A DNA stretch of 28,492 nucleotides from an uncultured Collinsella sp. (GCA_900554645.1 USIE01000018.1:1-28492), one strand, 5' to 3'; counted from the stretch's first letter, positions 1 to 6,476 are shown. The notes: generated from the letters alone by a model not told the origin. Numbers and translations are program-made.

Positions 1-1
1 A

Positions 2-217
2 CGCCGGGCCGACTCGCTTCGGATCGGACGCTACACCAACTTTCTCGACACTACCGCGGAATGCTTCTTGCCTGCGGTTAATTGGTTCAATGTCGAAGGT
101 TTTTCTACTGACGATCTGGATTTTTTGACCGAGTTCGTTAGATCAAACGCCCCGTTTAACTTCGAGCTTGCAGAACGGCAAAAAGCCGGACCGGCGGTTT
201 CGGCGCTGGCCCCCTGA
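2..217 (+). CDS. 3' end of an unidentified protein (partial)
   Basis: An open frame enters from the left edge and runs 71 codons to a TGA at 215-217. The translated tail is protein-like, rich in aromatic and acidic residues (for example NFLDTTAECFLPAVNWF) and ends in a Pro/Ala-rich stretch. I do not recognise the family. The next gene starts 28 bp later on the same strand, so the two may be co-transcribed. The missing N-terminus lies outside the window. Only the uninterrupted frame and the spacing support it. Confidence 0.45.
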   Translation, partial: RRADSLRIGRYTNFLDTTAECFLPAVNWFNVEGFSTDDLDFLTEFVRSNAPFNFELAERQKAGPAVSALAP

Positions 218-245
218 CGTTCTACTGTTGAAAGGCAAATAACCC

Positions 246-545
246 ATGATTTCGCCTACTGAAATATCCACCGTCGCCTCCCTCGTGCTGGCTCAATACG
301 ACGTCAGCGAAGCATTTTTATTTGGCTCGTTTGCCCGAGGCGAGCAAACGCCCAATAGCGATATTGATTTGCGCCTAGTCTGCGGCAACACCATGACGTT
401 CGGTGCGCTGTACGAACTCTCCCATGAGCTCGAGAAGGAACTTGGACGAAAGGTTGATATCGTCACCAACCCAACAGAGCACATGCGCCCGGCATTCCGC
501 AAAAGCATCGAGCAAGATGAGGTGCGTGTCTATGAAGCTCTGTAA
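246..545 (+). CDS. MNT-type minimal nucleotidyltransferase (orphan MntA-like)
   Basis: This 99-residue protein has the minimal nucleotidyltransferase signature: GSFARG at residues 27-32, then D39 and D41 in SDIDL, and a third acidic residue at D71 in KVDIV. These are the Gly-Ser and metal-binding carboxylates of the pol-beta superfamily. Proteins of this size usually pair with a HEPN RNase, and MntA-type partners neutralise HEPN by adding AMP to it. No HEPN-like frame follows: the next 200 bp hold only a 35-codon frame (532-639) overlapping the end of this gene, and it lacks the HEPN R-X4-H motif. An AAAGG ribosome binding site lies 10 bp before ATG 246. I infer a solitary or decayed toxin-antitoxin half. 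The family call is secure; the biological role is not. Confidence 0.8.
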   Translation: MISPTEISTVASLVLAQYDVSEAFLFGSFARGEQTPNSDIDLRLVCGNTMTFGALYELSHELEKELGRKVDIVTNPTEHMRPAFRKSIEQDEVRVYEAL

Positions 546-678
546 GCAGGACGAGGCGTTAGTGTGCTCCGGCGTGATCAGCAAGTCTGAATTTTGTCGC
601 ATACTTCCGGACACGGCGAGCCTTAGAAGCCAGTATTGAACTCAAACTCGGTTCCAGACACCCTCTTGCTATTTGAAT

Positions 679-731
679 ACAGGTATCGCTCTAGCGATAG
701 TATGTTATACTATCGCTAGAGCGATACCTGT
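679..731. promoter_or_regulatory. 53-bp perfect palindrome, probable operator/promoter of the DUF3990-XRE pair
   Basis: Arms 679-703 and 707-731 are perfect 25-bp inverted repeats with a 3-nt centre (GTT). Each arm contains its own near-dyad TATCGCT-N2-AGCGATA (684-699 and 711-726), with centres 27 bp apart. A TATACT at 706-711 between the dyads would serve as a -10 box, so a protein bound to the dyads would occlude RNA polymerase. The ribosome binding site AGGAG (733-737) and GTG start (744) follow at once. The second gene of the pair encodes an XRE-type HTH protein, the natural candidate for autoregulation. Operator function is inferred; the symmetry is seen directly. Confidence 0.75.
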
Positions 732-743
732 TAGGAGACTCGC

Positions 744-1412
744 GTGGAACTGTGGCATGGTTCTCAGAAAATCATTGAGACTCCCCAGCTTGGCCTGGGG
801 AAAATCCATAACGACTATGGACAGGGATTCTATTGCACAGAGAGCCTCGACCTTGCAAGGGAATGGGCATGCTCGCGCGATGCCGATGGCTTTGCGAATC
901 GCTATGAACTCGATATAGCCGATCTCAAAGTTCTCGACTTGCTATCGCCGCAATATTGCGTCCTGCATTGGATAGCGTTGCTCGTTGAGCATCGTTCTTT
1001 TCGCAAAGATACCGCCATTGCCGCGGGGGCGTGCGAATATCTCCATGATCACTTTCTACCTCAGACGAGCACTTGCGACGTAATAAGGGGGTGGCGTGCG
1101 GACGACTCGTACTTTAGCTATGCCAGAGCTTTTGTAAACAATACGATCACCGTCGATCAGCTTGGACGATCTATGAGGCTCGGTAACCTGGGGGAGCAGA
1201 TTGTGCTCAAAAGCGAGCGTGCGTTTAAGAGCATTCGTTTTGCTGGATTTGAACGTGCGCAGCAAGCTCTGTATGGTCCATTGGCCAAGGAACGAGATGA
1301 AGCGGCAAGGGCGCAGTATCGGGAGCTCCTTGCCGAAAACCCGTTTGAGGGAATACGTATCGTCGATATCATTCGAGAGGGGATGACGGGCGATGACCTA
1401 CGCCTACAGTGA
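744..1412 (+). CDS. DUF3990 domain protein, probable ADP-ribosyltransferase-like toxin
   Basis: The 222-residue protein opens with the DUF3990 pattern: WHGS at residues 4-7, then DYGQGFYCTES around residues 24-34. DUF3990 is related to the ADP-ribosyltransferase fold, where such segments form the NAD pocket. A later LGEQIVLKS stretch may supply the catalytic glutamate region. I chose GTG 744 because AGGAG sits 6 bp upstream and the DUF3990 homology starts at the first residues. The stop overlaps the start of the next gene by 20 bp, so translation is probably coupled. The pairing with a downstream HTH protein and an upstream palindrome suggests a toxin-antitoxin module. Toxicity and target are inference. 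Confidence 0.72.
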   Translation: MELWHGSQKIIETPQLGLGKIHNDYGQGFYCTESLDLAREWACSRDADGFANRYELDIADLKVLDLLSPQYCVLHWIALLVEHRSFRKDTAIAAGACEYLHDHFLPQTSTCDVIRGWRADDSYFSYARAFVNNTITVDQLGRSMRLGNLGEQIVLKSERAFKSIRFAGFERAQQALYGPLAKERDEAARAQYRELLAENPFEGIRIVDIIREGMTGDDLRLQ

Positions 1413-2082
1413 GATGTATCTCGAGGATGCAATGAGAACGCTGGGCGAGGCGGTCGATTTTGCTCTCTGTGACCAAGGGCTGACTCCAGCCGAGTTGACG
1501 GCGATCATGTCGAACGCTCTTGAGATGAAACAGTTTGAGCGCGGTATGCCTCGCGTCGTCTGCGGCATGGCGGGCGACGAGCTCGCGCGCGATATTATCG
1601 CCCATGCGGGACTGACCCCCGTCAGATGTAGGGAGACCTATCCGTTCGACCGTTCGCCTCAGTATTGGGCGGGGTGGGTTATGGCCTATACGCAATGGAT
1701 GAGCAGCTTGGGCTTTAATAAGCTACTCGAAGTCGCTCCGCTCGATTGGATCATCGGCTCGTACCATCCGCTCCACGAGGCCTCCGAAGATAAATTCGCC
1801 CAGATTGTCATCGAAAAATGGAACAACGCCCAGGCAGACAAAAAGGGCCTCAAGGCGGCACGAAAGGCTGCCGGACTAACGCAAAAACAGCTCGCCGCCC
1901 AATCGGGGGTTAAGCTTCGCGCCATACAACTCTACGAGCAGAACCAGCTCGACCTACGCCGCGCCTCGGTTTCCTCGGCATTGGCGCTTGCAGACACCCT
2001 AAACTGCACCATCGAAGACCTCGTCTGGCAACCGATTGCTCTGGAGTACGACTCGCAGGCTATTTCGTCTGTAAAGCTATAG
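1393..2082 (+). CDS. XRE-family HTH protein, probable antitoxin/autorepressor
   Basis: The 229-residue protein has two parts. The N-terminal ~150 residues are a helical domain with no match that I recognise, and include a WAGWVMAYTQW stretch. The C-terminus, about residues 153-212, is a clear lambda-repressor-like HTH (LKAARKAAGLTQKQLAAQSG followed by a LYEQ recognition segment). It starts inside the 3' end of the DUF3990 gene (20-bp overlap), the usual layout for a toxin gene translationally coupled to its antitoxin. The HTH would be the obvious ligand of the palindrome at 679-731. Role as antitoxin is inferred from context; the HTH is seen in sequence. Confidence 0.75.
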   Translation: MTYAYSEMYLEDAMRTLGEAVDFALCDQGLTPAELTAIMSNALEMKQFERGMPRVVCGMAGDELARDIIAHAGLTPVRCRETYPFDRSPQYWAGWVMAYTQWMSSLGFNKLLEVAPLDWIIGSYHPLHEASEDKFAQIVIEKWNNAQADKKGLKAARKAAGLTQKQLAAQSGVKLRAIQLYEQNQLDLRRASVSSALALADTLNCTIEDLVWQPIALEYDSQAISSVKL

Positions 2083-2093
2083 AGGAGTCAGAC

Positions 2094-2279
2094 ATGCCTT
2101 GGAGCTATGTTCAACAAGATGACGGCGCTGATTGCGTTGCTCAAGAAGATCATTCAACTGCGCACGTGGCAAATTCAGCATCACCGATTTTGCTCGGCGG
2201 CACCACGTCAATCGACGAAGCTATTCGGCTGACCATTTCGAACATGCCCAACGCGCTCAGGCTCTTGGAGAACTCATGA
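2094..2279 (+). CDS. small ORF coupled to the Doc gene, possible antitoxin
   Basis: A 61-codon frame begins at ATG 2094, preceded at 6 bp by a strong AGAGGAG site (2081-2087). It ends in a TGA that overlaps the Doc ATG in an ATGA junction (2276-2279). That spacing is what a phd-like antitoxin gene would show. The protein, however, does not resemble Phd or another family I know, and its first half has no clear secondary-structure pattern. It could be a real small antitoxin, a decayed one, or a leader frame for translational coupling. The signals are good but the protein is unrecognised. Confidence 0.35.
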   Translation: MPWSYVQQDDGADCVAQEDHSTAHVANSASPILLGGTTSIDEAIRLTISNMPNALRLLENS

Positions 2280-2791
2280 TGGCGGACACGAAGCGGGGAG
2301 CGCATCCGTTCGCGCCGCTCGTGCTCGATGATGCCGGTTCGCTCGAAGATATGGCCGCGGCCGTGATGCGCCTGCACAGCACGCTGATGACGGTCGGGCG
2401 CTGCTATACAACCGACGCCACAGGCGACCGGGCCGCGCTTGAGCTTGGACGCGTCGAGTCCGTGCTTGCGGGTGCATTCTGTACGATATTCGGTCAATCG
2501 CCGGCCGATCGCTTCGCAGACATCTTTGACCAGGTCACCTACGTGGCCGAGCACATGGTCAAGGACCACATCTTTGAAGACGGTAACAAACGAACCAGCC
2601 TTGTCTTTGCGTTGTCCGCCTTAAGGTTCGCAGGCACTCCGGTCGTTCTGTCTGACAGCCCCGAACCAAAAGACAACCAGTACTACGCCTGGATCCAGGA
2701 CCTCGTATCCGGAAACCGTACGACCAGCGGGCTCGCTGAGGAGCTGCGCCGCGGTTGCATCGCGGGCACGGGCGACCCGTCGCACGTATAG
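2276..2791 (+). CDS. Doc/Fic-type toxin
   Basis: The protein carries a Fic motif, HIFEDGNKRT at residues 98-107, matching the H-x-F-x-D-x-N-K-R core. The Lys in the motif is typical of Doc proteins, which phosphorylate EF-Tu, rather than of AMP-transferring Fic enzymes. A helical segment AAVMRLHSTL near residues 28-37 matches the Doc N-terminal helix. At 171 residues it is longer than phage P1 Doc (126), with an acidic/basic N-terminal extension of about 25 residues and a longer C-terminus. The same frame runs further upstream to a TTG at 2132, but ATG 2276 has a TTGGAG site 5 bp before it, so I prefer it. Activity and target are inferred. Confidence 0.75.
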   Translation: MMADTKRGAHPFAPLVLDDAGSLEDMAAAVMRLHSTLMTVGRCYTTDATGDRAALELGRVESVLAGAFCTIFGQSPADRFADIFDQVTYVAEHMVKDHIFEDGNKRTSLVFALSALRFAGTPVVLSDSPEPKDNQYYAWIQDLVSGNRTTSGLAEELRRGCIAGTGDPSHV

Positions 2792-2836
2792 AATCTAAGC
2801 ACCCGCACGCCGGTTAATGAATTGATTGGACGCCAC

Positions 2837-3624
2837 ATGGAACTCCCTAGCACCCTGTGCAGCAATGTCTACGAGTTTGCGTTTTGCCCCAGCCCTGCTA
2901 CGACCGTCTGGCCGATCTCGCCGACCCCGAGGACTGGGGTCCCGGCAACCGCATCCTCAAAAACTACCTGTCGTTTTCGTTTAGCCGCGCGGTGTTCCTG
3001 ACCGAGCGCGACGTGGACCAGACCGGGCCGTCCAACCTGCCGCTGGTGTTCGACGATGACCGCTGCCTGTTCAATACCGGCCTGTACACGCGTCGCTACG
3101 AGACCATCTACGGCCTGTTTGAGCCCAACACCAAGCCCGACGCGCGCCAGCGCTGGTTTTTGAAGGGCTTCTTTAAGGAGAGCGACCCCATGCTGGTCTC
3201 GTTTGAGTACCTGCCGTGCCGCGTGCGCTTTGCCGAGGACCCCTCCGAGCTGGTCTTTGACTACCGCCTGCCCATCCGCTCCAACATCGACCACATTCTG
3301 GGCGACGAGGAGAACCTTACGCGTATTCCCGCTAGCCTGATGGGGGAGGGCAACTCGCTGCTGCTGCGCCGTGCCTTTGAGGGCGCCGTCGTCGAAGCCG
3401 CCCGCCGCGCCGCCGCCAACTACACGCTCGCCGTGCCGCAGTTCTACGGCGGCCGGATCCAACTGCTGCTGCCGCTGTGTCTAACCGGTGACAAACCCGA
3501 GCTAGCGCTGACCATCCAGCGCGAGGACGGCTTCTACGCCGCGCGCACCTGTCTCACACTCGACATGGCTTACAACAACGCGCGACTGATCTGCCGTCCC
3601 GAGACATCGTGGATAAAGCGGTAA
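2837..3624 (+). pseudogene. DUF3825 domain protein broken by a one-base frameshift near the start
   Basis: The main frame encodes about 245 residues of a DUF3825-like protein (DPEDWGPG, then KNYLSFSFSRAVFL, and RYETIYGLFEPN). The frame has no good start of its own. An ATG at 2837 in another frame encodes MELPSTLCSNVYEFAF, the expected family N-terminus, and runs into the main frame at 2882-2885 where four Ts are followed by G. One extra T would read ...EFAFLPQPCYDRL without a break. A one-base deletion in a T homopolymer therefore splits the gene; it could be a true mutation or an assembly error. DUF3825 has no assigned enzymatic function. No strong ribosome binding site precedes 2837. Confidence 0.7.
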
Positions 3625-3712
3625 ATGGTAGTTTAGCTGCGGTTTTGCCGATTGCTTTGGTTGCTTTGACTTGGCTGGCACTCACGAATTTAAAATCGAG
3701 CGCAAAAAGTTC

Positions 3713-3740
3713 TTGGTAAACCACGCGCGGCTATGATAGT
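3713..3740 (+). promoter_or_regulatory. putative promoter of tRNA-Val
   Basis: TTGGTA (3713-3718) and GATAGT (3735-3740) are separated by 16 bp, and the tRNA begins 22 bp downstream of the -10. The 12-nt block AAAAAGTTCTTG overlapping the -35 also occurs in front of tRNA-Pro near 23901. Confidence 0.5.
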
Positions 3741-3762
3741 ATCTCTTTTGCCGAAAGGCGAC

Positions 3763-3837
3763 GGGCGATTGGCTCAGGGGTAGAGCATATCCTTCACACG
3801 GATGGGGTCACAAGTTCGAATCTTGTATCGCCCACCA
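3763..3837 (+). tRNA. tRNA-Val(CAC)
   Basis: A full cloverleaf can be drawn by eye. The acceptor GGGCGAT pairs with ATCGCCC, there is a GCTC/GAGC D stem, and the anticodon loop TTCACAC carries CAC, reading GUG. The T arm contains TTCGAAT, and the 3' CCA (3835-3837) is encoded. It decodes valine. A terminator follows within 12 bp, so it is a single-gene transcript. Confidence 0.92.
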
Positions 3838-3848
3838 TCAAAAGCGCA

Positions 3849-3884
3849 GGCCAGAGGTGTTAAGCCTCTGGCCTTTTTCTTTTT
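3849..3884 (+). terminator. Rho-independent terminator after tRNA-Val
   Basis: GGCCAGAGG (3849-3857) pairs with CCTCTGGCC (3865-3873) around a 7-nt loop, followed by a T-rich run to 3884. Confidence 0.85.
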
Positions 3885-4216
3885 GACACCAAGCTTGACA
3901 CCAAAATCGAATCGAAAAATTTAAACGCGTTTATAGCTGATCTCTCATGTGCTGACGTCATCGCGCGTTTTGCATAAAGCTCATGCGCTCTTTCATTGAA
4001 TTTGCCATGGGATTCACGCACAAATGTGGAGATAGGGACCACGACCCCAGAACGCCTGCCAGCAGATTTGTGCCGCACGGCGATCTTTAGGCGAAATGCG
4101 TCAAGCTATTTGTCGGCATTTGGTCAGCTTCTGGTACTTACCGGCATGATGCCGCCATTGATAATCGGTCTACCTGCAAACATAACGGCACGCAGCCAAA
4201 GCTAGGGGAGGCCCAT
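3885..4216. other. gene-free spacer with a possible integrase relic
   Basis: No convincing gene lies in these 332 bases. Reading the minus strand from about 3915 towards the tRNA gives the short peptide FGVKLGVK. This resembles the C-termini of some tyrosine integrases that sit against tRNA genes, but a stop codon lies a few codons upstream. It may be the last trace of an element integrated at tRNA-Val. The GGGGAGG before ATG 4217 closes the region. Confidence 0.3.
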
Positions 4217-5374
4217 ATGGACGAAATCGTCTGCGCAAACACCGCATTCCGCTACTGGCGCTGCCCACCGCAGGTCCGCGACCTCTACCCAAGACTGCCA
4301 AGCCCAGAAGACGGCTGGCAAGCTCTAGCCCAAGCCCCTTTCGTAACCGATATCCTCAAGACCCCGATTATTACCACCACAGTGCGCGGTGGCGTTAACT
4401 ACCATTCGGGATTACGGACAACAATCCACTGTGATGATGCTTCGGGAGTGGATAGCACGCTGGAAACCGCGATGAGCTTTAGGGTTACCAATCCACTTGC
4501 GACGCTATTTACCATGGCGCGCTTTGTGTCTCCAACCGATCTTGTCCTTGCCATGTACGAATTTTGCGGATGGTTCTCAGTCTTTGAGCCCACGGTAGCA
4601 GTAGAAGAGGAACTAGACAAAGCCAATAAGGCTGCCGAGAATGCAACCACCGAATCCCTCTTTGACCTCGATGAAAGCCAAGACGAACCACAATGGAAAC
4701 GCGTTTATGCGCGCATAAATGCCAAAGAACAGGTAAATACGAAGGGGCCCAACGGGCAAAAGAAAACGAAGGAGGTCACAAGGCTAAAGGGCACTTCGCT
4801 CTGGATGAGGAAGCCGCTCATCGAATTACACGAGCTTCATGAGTACGCCAGTAAGATGAAAAGACGAAAGTGGGGTACAAAGTTTTACAACGCCGCGCAG
4901 CTGGTGACAGGTATAGCAGCTTCTCCGCTTGAAGTTGCAGGAATTTTATTGCTATCGCTTCCTCGCTCTCGCGGCGGTGCCGGCTTTCGAAGCGTTTACG
5001 TTAACGACCTTACGCCGCTTACCGCATCGGCGCAGAGCATTGCAGGACAAAGGGTCTGCTACGGGGATATCGTGATCGTAAATCCAACCATAATGAAAGC
5101 AGGCATCGTGGAGATTCAGGGGGAGGTCATCCACGGATCAGGCGCCGTGCTGGACCACGATGCTAAACGCATGACAGCGCTGCAAAGTATGGCGTATGAC
5201 GTCTTCCTGGTTACGCACGACATGCTTAACGATGCCGAACAGCTTGATACAATCGTGAGAAGTCTTTGCTCGCGCTTGGAATTACGCTATAGGTGCAAAA
5301 CTAAGGCGCAAAAGACGACGGAAATGGAGTTACGAGCCAACGTACTGTGCAACTGGCTGGAAATCGGTCGTTAG
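4217..5374 (+). CDS. hypothetical protein with Vsr/DUF559-like nuclease-fold C-terminus
   Basis: The 385-residue protein begins with a region resembling the conserved N-terminus of a Coriobacteria accessory family (FRYWRCPPQVRDLYPRLP). The C-terminal ~110 residues follow the Vsr/DUF559 layout: GDIVI, then VEIQGEVIHG, then DAKRMTALQSMAYDVFLVTHDML. DUF559-type relatives carry EYDG-x-x-H there, so the active site is changed, with E in VEIQGE kept and the usual downstream His uncertain. An acidic, linker-like stretch occupies residues ~140-195. GC content is visibly lower than in the housekeeping genes, suggesting transfer. A GGGGAGG site 5 bp before ATG 4217 supports the start. Nuclease activity is unproven. 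Confidence 0.5.
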   Translation: MDEIVCANTAFRYWRCPPQVRDLYPRLPSPEDGWQALAQAPFVTDILKTPIITTTVRGGVNYHSGLRTTIHCDDASGVDSTLETAMSFRVTNPLATLFTMARFVSPTDLVLAMYEFCGWFSVFEPTVAVEEELDKANKAAENATTESLFDLDESQDEPQWKRVYARINAKEQVNTKGPNGQKKTKEVTRLKGTSLWMRKPLIELHELHEYASKMKRRKWGTKFYNAAQLVTGIAASPLEVAGILLLSLPRSRGGAGFRSVYVNDLTPLTASAQSIAGQRVCYGDIVIVNPTIMKAGIVEIQGEVIHGSGAVLDHDAKRMTALQSMAYDVFLVTHDMLNDAEQLDTIVRSLCSRLELRYRCKTKAQKTTEMELRANVLCNWLEIGR

Positions 5375-5426
5375 ACGGATGCCCTGCTCACTTCCGGGCG
5401 CCCTCGGTCGGCTGCCCGCGATGCCG

Positions 5427-5590
5427 CCGCCACGAAACCGGCCCATCTACTACGTTTAACCCCGACCCCTCGACCATACCCCGTATTTCGCGAAAACCGC
5501 AGGCCGTCTACCTGCGGTTTTATTCTTGCCCGAGACGCCATGGTCGGGGGATGTCGCCCAAACGTAGTAGATGGGCCGGTTTCGTGGCGG
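5427..5590. repeat. 164-bp nested inverted repeat (copy A)
   Basis: Perfect 31-bp arms lie at 5427-5457 and 5560-5590. Inside are a partial second pairing (CGACCAT with ATGGTCG) and a central 11-bp hairpin at 5493-5521 (AAAACCGCAGG with CCTGCGGTTTT). The whole could fold into one long cruciform or RNA hairpin. No transposase frame is inside it. It resembles a non-autonomous palindromic repeat family. Confidence 0.8.
5493..5524. terminator. hairpin with A- and T-flanks, possible bidirectional terminator (copy A)
   Basis: Eleven-bp arms 5493-5503 and 5511-5521 surround a 7-nt loop. Four As precede and Ts follow, so it could terminate transcription from either side. It sits at the centre of the larger inverted repeat. 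Confidence 0.5.
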
Positions 5591-5647
5591 GGATCCCGGG
5601 GGCGACCGGAGTGGAGCCTGATAGGCGGGCGGCGCTGCCGCCGCCCT

Positions 5648-5669
5648 CCCGCGGGGCGCGCCCCGCGGG
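5648..5669. repeat. 22-bp GC palindrome
   Basis: CCCGCGGGGCG followed by its exact reverse complement. It lies in a stretch of extreme GC content between the inverted repeat and the tRNA promoter. The second copy has the same palindrome with a change in the last base. Confidence 0.7.
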
Positions 5670-5803
5670 CTTGGTCGGGCATCGAGGGGCCCAGACGCCC
5701 TGGACGCGCGCCCGCATCGGCCCCGCGGGCGCTGGTCTCCGCCGTCGCGGCCCCGCGGGATTCCGGCGCCCGCCCCCCCCGGAAAGTTTTTCCAAAAATG
5801 CCC

Positions 5804-5832
5804 TTGCATCGCCCTCCGAGTTCCCATATAGT
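5804..5832 (+). promoter_or_regulatory. sigma-70 promoter of tRNA-Ala copy A
   Basis: TTGCAT (5804-5809) and TATAGT (5827-5832) have exactly 17 bp between them. The tRNA starts 12 bp after the -10 box. Confidence 0.85.
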
Positions 5833-5844
5833 ACTTCTTCGCAC

Positions 5845-5917
5845 GGGGGCGTAGCTCAGCTGGGAGAGCGCTTGACTGGCAGTCAAGAGGTCAGGGGTTC
5901 GATCCCCCTCGTCTCCA
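5845..5917 (+). tRNA. tRNA-Ala(GGC), copy A
   Basis: Acceptor GGGGGCG pairs with CGTCTCC, giving the G3-U70 wobble that marks alanine tRNA. The anticodon stem CTTGA/TCAAG encloses loop CTGGCAG with anticodon GGC. Only CC of the CCA end is encoded before the sequence diverges to CGAG. The gene body is identical to the copy at 6681. Confidence 0.93.
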
Positions 5918-5933
5918 CCCGAGCATTGAATGA

Positions 5934-5961
5934 GGCTCCAACGCAGGTTGGGGCCTTTTTT
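5934..5961 (+). terminator. terminator after tRNA-Ala copy A
   Basis: GGCTCCAAC pairs with GTTGGGGCC around a short loop, followed by seven Ts. Confidence 0.85.
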
Positions 5962-5992
5962 CATATAGGCACACAAGGTCAAAGGCGGCACC

Positions 5993-6025
5993 ATGATCCT
6001 CCTGGTCGACAAGATCGTGCGTTGA
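5993..6025 (+). pseudogene. truncated 5' end of the ABC-F gene
   Basis: The first eight codons (MILLVDKI) and the ribosome binding region are the same as those of the intact gene at 6829. After the duplication end the frame reads two more codons and stops. It marks the right end of the duplicated block and is not a functional gene. Confidence 0.85.
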
Positions 6026-6050
6026 ACGGGCGTCGCGTGCATGGTAGTAT
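6022..6050 (+). promoter_or_regulatory. putative promoter of the CAU tRNA
   Basis: TTGAAC (6022-6027) and TAGTAT (6045-6050) are 17 bp apart. The tRNA starts 65 bp downstream, so the precursor would carry a long 5' leader. The -35 overlaps the stop codon of the ABC-F fragment. Confidence 0.5.
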
Positions 6051-6115
6051 TTCACGACGTGGTTCAAAGCGTTGGAGGCTGTTTTGCCACCCCAACTGTA
6101 AGTGCCACTTTATAA

Positions 6116-6191
6116 GGGCTCTTGGCGCAACGGTTAGCGCAGGGGACTCATAATCCCTGGGTTCTGGGTTCGAATCCCGGAGGGCCCACCA
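6116..6191 (+). tRNA. tRNA with CAU anticodon (elongator Met or Ile2)
   Basis: The acceptor GGGCTCT pairs with AGGGCCC. The anticodon arm GGGGA-CTCATAA-TCCCT carries CAU, the T loop is TTCGAAT, and CCA (6189-6191) is encoded. The first pair is G-C, so this is not the bacterial initiator. Elongator Met and lysidine-modified Ile2 share the CTCATAA loop. The C4-G69 pair resembles the Ile2 form recognised by TilS, but I cannot decide by eye. Confidence 0.88.
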
Positions 6192-6201
6192 GGTTTTTCA
6201 A

Positions 6202-6236
6202 CAGGTCAGGCAATATGTCTGGCCTGTTTTCTTTTT
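6202..6236 (+). terminator. terminator after the CAU tRNA
   Basis: CAGGTCAG (6202-6209) pairs with CTGGCCTG (6219-6226), followed by TTTTCTTTTT. Confidence 0.8.
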
Positions 6237-6312
6237 CATGGCAGTAGTTTTCACTTGCGAATAGCCTGCTTGCTCACTTCCGGGCGCTCTCGGTCGGCTG
6301 CCTGCGATGCCG

Positions 6313-6476
6313 CCGCCACGAAACCGGCCCATCTACTACGTTTAAGCCCGACTCCTAGACCATACCCCGTATTTCACGAAAACCGCAGGCCGTCTACCTG
6401 CGGTTTTATTTCTGTCCGAGACGCCATGGTCGGGGGATGCCGGCCAAACGTAGTAGATGGGCCGGTTTCGTGGCGG
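6313..6476. repeat. 164-bp nested inverted repeat (copy B)
   Basis: Perfect 31-bp arms at 6313-6343 and 6446-6476 with the central hairpin at 6379-6407. Length and arms are the same as in copy A, with several base changes in the loop. A short relic of the same hairpin (TCTACCTGCGGTTTT) occurs at 24166-24180. Confidence 0.8.

Larger units (their letters stand above)
5385..6017 (+). repeat. segmental duplication, copy A
   Basis: This 633-bp block matches 6271-6853 in order. Both have the nested inverted repeat, the GC-rich stretch, promoter, tRNA-Ala, terminator and the start of the ABC-F gene. The match begins at TGCTCACTTCC and ends abruptly at AAGATCG, eight codons into the ABC-F frame. Copy A is 50 bp longer, mostly in the GC-rich part, and the two have point differences, so the duplication is not brand new. 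Confidence 0.85.

Noticed and set aside
403..639. 78-codon plus-strand frame overlapping the nucleotidyltransferase, as a HEPN partner
   Set aside because: It lacks R-X4-H and helical HEPN features; only the last 35 codons are outside the other gene.
5347..6153. 268-codon plus-strand frame through the repeat and tRNA region
   Set aside because: It runs through a tRNA, promoter and terminator and is Arg/Pro/Gly-rich by composition; the open frames in both strands here are an effect of extreme GC content.
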